This document shows positions 5,148 to 9,592 of a stretch of DNA of 9,592 nucleotides, one piece after another; within the stretch, counting starts at the first letter, position 1, and every line of letters begins with the position of its first letter. The DNA is from Clostridiales bacterium (GTDB taxonomy: Bacteria > Bacillota > Clostridia > Oscillospirales > Oscillospiraceae), in NCBI GenBank assembly GCA_021203685.1, contig JAJQAS010000055.1, positions 1 through 9,592 on the forward strand, read 5' to 3'. A program made the translations under genes and the position numbers. The notes beneath the pieces were generated by a model. That model was not told the DNA's origin, did no database searches, and saw only the letters and a program-made list of their open reading frames with translations.

Positions 5148-7757
5148 TTATACCTTTTGTTTCCACTGATATACCAGGTTCAGCGCCTCGATGGGGGTCA
5201 GGGTGTTGATGTCCAGCCCCCGCAGCTCCTCCGCCACCTCGAAGGCCCGGATGTCCCCAAAGCAGCACTGTTCGTCCATGGGGGCCTGGGGCTGGGGCTC
5301 CAAAACGGATTTGCCGGTTTCCTCGCCCTTTTCCATCTCGGCCAGGATGGTTCTGGCCCGGGTGATGACCCTGGCCGGTACCCCGGCCAGCTTCGCCACC
5401 TCGATGCCATAGCTCTGGTCGGCTCCGCCCCGGACGATCTTCCGCAGGAAGATGATGTCGTCAGCGCGCTTCTTGGCGGCGATGTTGTAGTTCTTCACGC
5501 CGGGGATTTGCCCCTCCAGGTCGGTCAGCTCGTGGTAGTGGGTGGCGAACAGGGTCTTGGCCCCCAGCCGCCGCTTGTCGGCGCAGTACTCCAGCACCGC
5601 CCGGGCGATGCTCATGCCGTCGTAGGTGGAAGTGCCCCGCCCAATCTCGTCCAAAATAAGCAGACTTTTTGGCGTGGCGTTTTTCAGGATGTCCGCCACC
5701 TCGTCCATCTCCACCATAAAGGTGGACTGTCCGGCGGAGAGGTCGTCCGCCGCGCCGATGCGGGTGAAGATGCGGTCCAACACGCCGATGCGGGCCTGCT
5801 TCGCAGGGACGAAGCTGCCAATTTGCGCCATCAGGCAAATGAGCGCCACCTGGCGCATATAGGTGGACTTGCCCGCCATGTTAGGGCCGGTGATGATGGC
5901 CACCGTGTCGTCGCCGCTGTCCATAAAGGTGTCGTTGGGCACAAACATGGCGTCTTTCAGCATCCGCTCCACCACCGGGTGGCGGCCCTCGGTGATTTGG
6001 ATGATGTCGGAGTCGTCCACCAGGGGCATACAGTAGCCGTTTTCCGCCGCAGCTGTGGCCAGGGAGCACAGGGCGTCGGCCTCGGCCACTGCCTCCGCCG
6101 TCCGCTGGACGGCCTCCACCTGCGCCGCCGCCTGCTGGCGCACCTCGTTGAAGAGCTGGTACTCGATGCCGGTGATTTTGTCCTGGGCGGAGAGGATGGT
6201 GTGTTCCAGGTCTTTCAGCTCCTGGTTGATGAACCGTTCGGTGTTCACCGTGGTCTGCTTGCGCACCCAGCTGTCGGGCACCAAATTGGCCTGCCCCCGG
6301 GAGACTTCGATATAATAGCCGAAAATCTTATTATACCGGATGCGGATGTTTTTGATGCCGCACTCCTCTTTGGTTTTGGTCTCGATTTCCGCCACCATGT
6401 CCTTGCCGTGGGCCATGACGTTGCGGAGATAATCCACGTCCTGGCTGTAGCCGTCCCGGATGAGACCGCCCTCCCGGACGGTGAAGGGGGGTTCGTCCAC
6501 CATGGCCCGGTCGATGAGGTCGGTCAGCTCCTCCAGGGCGTCCAGCCGCTGGCAGATGTCCGAGAGCAGGGCGGAGCCTTCGCACCGGCCCAGCAGGTCC
6601 CGCAGCCGGGGGACGTTCCGCAGCCCGGCGGAGAGGGCCACCAGGTCCCGCCCACCGGCGGAGCCGTAGACGATGCGGCCAATGAGCCGTTCCAGGTCGG
6701 TGACCTCCTTCAGGCAGAGCATCACTTCCTCCCGGACCACCATGCTGTTCACCAGAGCGTTCACCGCCTGGAGCCGTCGGTCGATGTCCACCGGGTTCAG
6801 CAGGGGCTTCTCCAGCCAGGAGCGCAGCAGCCGCCCGCCCATAGCGGTGCGGGTTCGATCCAGCACCCACAGCAAACTGCCCTTCTTCTCCTTGCCTCGG
6901 AGGGTTTCGGTCAGCTCCAGGTTCCGCCGGGCGGTCCAGTCCAGCTCCATATAACGGCCTGTGGTGTAGTAGTTCAGCCGACGGACGTGGGCCAGGTCAT
7001 TCTTCTGGGTCTCGTAGAGGTAGGAGAGCAGCCCCCCCACCGCCCGCACCGCCTCCGCCTGTCCTGCGGGGATGGCGGCGGGGTTGTCGAACTGCCGGTC
7101 CAGGGTCTCCCTGGCCTGCTGGTAGTCGAAGCGGGCCTGGCTGCCCCGCTCGATTTGGCAGTTCAGCCGGTTTTTCAGCACCTCGGTCAGCAGGTCGTCC
7201 TCCATCGCCCCCTCGGAGAGCACCGCCTCCCGGGGGCAGAACCGCCCCAGTTCGTTGACCAGGTGCTGCACCGTCTGGTCGCCAGAGAAGGCGGTGCAGT
7301 CCAGCTCCCCAGTGGAGATGTCGCAGAAGCACACGCCGCCCCGGTTGGCGGTCAGGTAGACGGCGGCGATGTAGTTGTTGCTGCGCTCGTCCAGCATGGC
7401 GGCGTCTACCACCGTGCCGGGGGTGACGATGCGGATGACATCCCGCTCCACGATGCCCTGGGCCTCGGCGGGGTCCTCCATCTGCTCGCAGATGGCCACC
7501 TTGTAGCCCTTGGCCACCAGCCGGGCCAGATAGGACTGGTAGGAGTGGTAGGGGACGCCGCACATGGGCACCCGTTCTTCGGCGCTCTTTTTCCGGTCCC
7601 GGGTGGTCAGGGTCAGGTCCAGCTCTTTGGAGGCGGTTTTCGCGTCCTCGTCGAACAGCTCGTAAAAGTCCCCCAGCCGGAAAAACAGCAGACAGTCCGG
7701 GTGCTTTTGCTTGATTTCAAGGTATTGTTTGCGCATGGGCGTCAACGCTTCAGCCAT
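5148..7757 (-). CDS. mutS: DNA mismatch repair ATPase MutS
   Basis: An 869-residue protein that binds mismatches and small loops as a dimer and then recruits MutL. Domain I holds the mismatch-reading Phe-X-Glu in GDFYELF (F31, E33) and VPMCGVPYHSY (63-73). The connector, core and clamp domains follow (about 120-560). The ATPase shows Walker A GPNMAGKST (624-632), the STFMVEM signature (678-684), Walker B LLILDEIGRGTSTYDG (699-714) and ATHYHEL (738-744). The C-terminal tail has a helix-turn-helix-like end (NTLTPIEALNLVYQWKQK); EQCCFGD (829-835) stands where QLSFF-type clamp-binding motifs occur in Firmicute MutS, but is degenerate. The ATG at 7757 matches the family start (MAEALTPMRKQYLEIK), although the best Shine-Dalgarno match, AGAGG (7761-7765), is only three bases away. 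Length is typical of MutS1. It lies 92 bases after the DUF1648 gene. Confidence 0.98.
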   Translation of the reverse strand: MAEALTPMRKQYLEIKQKHPDCLLFFRLGDFYELFDEDAKTASKELDLTLTTRDRKKSAEERVPMCGVPYHSYQSYLARLVAKGYKVAICEQMEDPAEAQGIVERDVIRIVTPGTVVDAAMLDERSNNYIAAVYLTANRGGVCFCDISTGELDCTAFSGDQTVQHLVNELGRFCPREAVLSEGAMEDDLLTEVLKNRLNCQIERGSQARFDYQQARETLDRQFDNPAAIPAGQAEAVRAVGGLLSYLYETQKNDLAHVRRLNYYTTGRYMELDWTARRNLELTETLRGKEKKGSLLWVLDRTRTAMGGRLLRSWLEKPLLNPVDIDRRLQAVNALVNSMVVREEVMLCLKEVTDLERLIGRIVYGSAGGRDLVALSAGLRNVPRLRDLLGRCEGSALLSDICQRLDALEELTDLIDRAMVDEPPFTVREGGLIRDGYSQDVDYLRNVMAHGKDMVAEIETKTKEECGIKNIRIRYNKIFGYYIEVSRGQANLVPDSWVRKQTTVNTERFINQELKDLEHTILSAQDKITGIEYQLFNEVRQQAAAQVEAVQRTAEAVAEADALCSLATAAAENGYCMPLVDDSDIIQITEGRHPVVERMLKDAMFVPNDTFMDSGDDTVAIITGPNMAGKSTYMRQVALICLMAQIGSFVPAKQARIGVLDRIFTRIGAADDLSAGQSTFMVEMDEVADILKNATPKSLLILDEIGRGTSTYDGMSIARAVLEYCADKRRLGAKTLFATHYHELTDLEGQIPGVKNYNIAAKKRADDIIFLRKIVRGGADQSYGIEVAKLAGVPARVITRARTILAEMEKGEETGKSVLEPQPQAPMDEQCCFGDIRAFEVAEELRGLDINTLTPIEALNLVYQWKQKV

Positions 7758-7811
7758 GGTCCTCTTCTCTTTCTGTGGGGTCGGCCCCGGTTTTCTCTCT
7801 TGTTATCAAAC

Positions 7812-7860
7812 GTGCAATTTCCTATCATTGCACATTGCTAATTGCAAATTTACAATGTGC
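7812..7860. repeat. Heptamer repeat cluster with overlapping inverted repeats between the DUF1648 gene and mutS
   Basis: Four units of the same heptamer family run in phase at 7824-7851 (ATCATTG, CACATTG, CTAATTG, CAAATTT), flanked on each side by a unit in opposite orientation (CAATTTC at 7815-7821, CAATGTG at 7853-7859). This yields two mutually exclusive perfect hairpins: GTGCAAT / ATTGCAC (7812-7818 with 7827-7833) and GCACATTG / CAATGTGC (7830-7837 with 7853-7860). No T-run follows on the minus strand, so it is not an intrinsic terminator. The DUF1648 stop codon (7850-7852) is inside it. The block 7825-7836 is identical to 2571-2582. Confidence 0.7.
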
Positions 7861-8335
7861 CCTGGTTGCAAGTCCACGCCCGCCAGCAGCCGAACACCAC
7901 CGTCGCCACGGTGACGCCCGCCATGACCCACAGGAACCACAGGGTCAGGTTCTTCTCGGTGAGCATTTCCGCTTGCAGCACAGAGAACAGCACCGCGCAC
8001 TCCAGATTGACCACGCACAGCATATCCCGGATGGCCCGGAGGATGAACAGCTCCCGCTCCATGTTGGGCTGGAAGGGCAGGCTCAGGGAGGACAGGTTCA
8101 GCCGGGCGGAGGCGCTGACCAGGCTGCAGCACACCGCCAGCAGCACCGGCAAAATCCAGATGATCCACCGGCCACCCCAATCGTCGGCCACGCCGTAAAC
8201 GTCGTAGTGGATGGCCATGACCTTGGGCAGCGTGTTCCACCGGAAGGCGGTGGAGATCACCGTGGCCGCCACCAGCAGCCATGCGGCCCGTTCCATCCAG
8301 CGCTGAAATCTCGTCAACGGGAACTTGTTTTTCAT
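7850..8335 (-). CDS. Small DUF1648-type membrane protein
   Basis: A 161-residue protein with four predicted membrane segments (about 16-31, 57-76, 104-121 and 129-150). The loop after the first segment reads LPKVMAIHYDVYGVADDWGG (37-56), matching the DUF1648 pattern (Pro, then a His in a strand, then Gly-x-x-Asp-x-Trp-Gly). DUF1648 proteins are small membrane proteins of unknown function, related to the part preceding the SdpI immunity fold; some sit near signal-transduction genes, but nothing here shows such a role. The start is the ATG at 8335 with AAAGGA (8344-8349) eight bases upstream; the in-frame ATG at 8344 overlaps that site. The last residues (NQGTL) and the TAA stop run into the heptamer repeat cluster. 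It separates miaB from mutS, which often lie next to each other in Clostridia, so it may be an insertion in this lineage. Confidence 0.8.
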   Translation of the reverse strand: MKNKFPLTRFQRWMERAAWLLVAATVISTAFRWNTLPKVMAIHYDVYGVADDWGGRWIIWILPVLLAVCCSLVSASARLNLSSLSLPFQPNMERELFILRAIRDMLCVVNLECAVLFSVLQAEMLTEKNLTLWFLWVMAGVTVATVVFGCWRAWTCNQGTL

Positions 8336-8343
8336 GGGAACCA

Positions 8344-8349
8344 TCCTTT
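8344..8349 (-). promoter_or_regulatory. Ribosome-binding site of the DUF1648 gene
   Basis: AAAGGA on the minus strand, eight bases before the ATG at 8335. The upstream in-frame ATG (8342-8344) overlaps it, which decides for the later start. Confidence 0.65.
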
Positions 8350-8399
8350 CTGACGATGTCTGTTTTGGGCTTGCTTTGCGGCGGAGCTACCCTTATTCC

Positions 8400-9592
8400 T
8401 TATTCGGCCAGCTCTCCGAACAGCGCCCAGGTGGAGGCCCGGACGATTTTTACCTGCTTCCACTGGCCGATGAACGCCTCCGGGGCGTTCAGGTGGACCA
8501 GCCGCCCGCCGCCGGTGCGCCCGGTCAGGCTGTAACGGCTGTCCTGGGTGTTGACCCCGTCCAGGAACACCGGGAGGGTCTTGCCCACGTAAGCGGCGTG
8601 TTTTTCGGCGGAAATGCGGTTTTGCACGTCCAGCAGAGCCTGGAAGTTTTTGCTCTTCTGCTCCCTGCTCATGGGGTCGGGCATCTTCGCCGCCGGGGTC
8701 CCCTCCCGGGGGGAGAAAATGAAGGTAAACAGCGCGTCGAAGCGCACCTCTTCGATGAGGGACAACGTCTCCTCGAATTCCTCCTGGGTTTCGCCGGGGA
8801 AACCCACGATGACGTCGGAGGTCAGCACGATGTCGGGGATGAGCGCCTGCAGGCGGCGCACCTCGTCCAGATAGGTCTCCCGGTCGTAGTGGCGGTTCAT
8901 GGCCTTGAGGACCCGGCTGGAGCCGGATTGGAAGGGCAGATGCAACTGGGGAGCCACCTTTTCGCACCGGGCCATGGTCTCAAACAGCTTTTGGGAGGCG
9001 TCCCTGGGGTGGCTGGTCATAAAGCGGATCTGGAACTCGCCGGGGATGTCGTTCACAGCCTGGAGCAGGTCGGCGAAGTCCATATCCAGCCCCAAATCCT
9101 TGCCGTAGGAGTTGACGTTCTGCCCCAGCAGAGTGATGTCCTTGTACCCGTCGGCCACCAGCTGCCGCACCTCGTCCAAAATGCGCTCCGGGTCCCGGCT
9201 GCGCTCCCGCCCCCGGACGTGGGGGACGATGCAGTAGGTGCAGAAGTTGTTGCAGCCGTACATGATGGACACCCAGGCTTTCAGAGTACCCTTCCGTGCC
9301 ACGGGCAGCCCCTCCGCGATGTACCCCGCCACGTCCGGCGTCTCGAACACCCGGCCCTTTTGCTCCATCACCCGCTGTAACAGCTCCGGGAACCGGTAGA
9401 GGGCGTGGGGGCCAAAGACCATGTCCACATGGCGGAAGGTTTTTCTGATTTTCTCCGCCATGTGGGGTTCCTGCATGGCGCAGCCGCAGAGGCAGATGAT
9501 TTGGTCGGGCTTTTTCCGCTTGGTGTGGACCAATGCGCCCACGTTGCCCAGCACCCGCATCTCCGCGTGCTCCCGGATGGCGCAGGTGTTGA
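8400..9592 (-). CDS. miaB: tRNA-2-methylthio-N6-dimethylallyladenosine synthase MiaB, 5' end beyond the window
   Basis: A radical-SAM methylthiotransferase that converts i6A37, the product of MiaA, to ms2i6A37. The frame stays open to the right edge; the 396 residues visible start at NTCAIREHAE, so the true start and the first cluster cysteine (usually in a TxGCQMN motif) lie outside. Two cysteines of the auxiliary cluster are visible: the one in NTC (residue 3 of the visible part) and the one in GCAMQ (37). The radical-SAM cluster motif CNNFCTYC (113-120) follows, with PHVRGRERSR just after it, and a TRAM RNA-binding domain fills about 337-396. GPHALYRFPELL (60-71) and the MiaB-like ending favour MiaB over the relatives MtaB and RimO. 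The TAA stop is at 8400, 64 bases before the DUF1648 gene. Confidence 0.95.
   Translation of the reverse strand, partial: NTCAIREHAEMRVLGNVGALVHTKRKKPDQIICLCGCAMQEPHMAEKIRKTFRHVDMVFGPHALYRFPELLQRVMEQKGRVFETPDVAGYIAEGLPVARKGTLKAWVSIMYGCNNFCTYCIVPHVRGRERSRDPERILDEVRQLVADGYKDITLLGQNVNSYGKDLGLDMDFADLLQAVNDIPGEFQIRFMTSHPRDASQKLFETMARCEKVAPQLHLPFQSGSSRVLKAMNRHYDRETYLDEVRRLQALIPDIVLTSDVIVGFPGETQEEFEETLSLIEEVRFDALFTFIFSPREGTPAAKMPDPMSREQKSKNFQALLDVQNRISAEKHAAYVGKTLPVFLDGVNTQDSRYSLTGRTGGGRLVHLNAPEAFIGQWKQVKIVRASTWALFGELAE

Noticed and set aside
7765..7795. GGGG / CCCC stem before mutS as a terminator or riboswitch
   Set aside because: The stem is short, has no T-run, and shows no conserved riboswitch core.
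5157..7841. An 894-codon open frame on the plus strand, covering all of mutS
   Set aside because: It is an antisense shadow. MutS on the minus strand has every family motif, while the plus-strand frame gives low-complexity Gly/Val/His/Gln-rich protein with no motif, as GC-rich third positions produce.

Overview
The window is a GC-rich chromosomal stretch in which every gene I can support lies on the minus strand, so transcription runs from the right edge to the left. Purine-rich Shine-Dalgarno sites, an endonuclease-type MutL and the miaB / mutS / mutL / miaA / hfq order point to a Firmicute of class Clostridia. The high GC suggests the Oscillospiraceae and relatives, but this is inference and I cannot name a species.

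Layout in transcription order: miaB (8400-9592, 5' end cut by the window edge); a small DUF1648-type membrane protein (7850-8335); mutS (5148-7757); an unrecognised 164-residue soluble protein (4609-5103); mutL (2591-4564); miaA (1492-2436); hfq (1131-1397); and an HlyD-family membrane-anchored adaptor protein (1-1057, 3' end cut by the window edge). No gap exceeds 155 bases. There are no tRNA, rRNA, CRISPR or transposase sequences.

The genes form three functional groups. MutS and MutL are the mismatch-repair pair; MutL carries its own nuclease motif, as expected for bacteria without MutH. MiaA and MiaB act in sequence on A37 of tRNAs reading UNN codons (isopentenylation, then methylthiolation). 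Hfq is the Sm-like RNA chaperone, and the mutL-miaA-hfq order matches the enterobacterial arrangement. The gene between mutS and mutL and the DUF1648 gene are the lineage-specific parts.

The main non-coding signal is an AT-rich heptamer repeat (CAATNNN, or CNNATTG on the other strand). It occurs in the mutL-miaA gap (five units in phase touching the miaA ribosome-binding site, plus an inverted pair 90 bp away) and in the DUF1648-mutS gap, where it also supplies the DUF1648 stop codon. A hairpin at the end of miaA and a CTGTATAC direct repeat before hfq suggest hfq may have its own transcription start. Overall this is a mostly conserved housekeeping region; I do not see a new defence, mobile or biosynthetic system.
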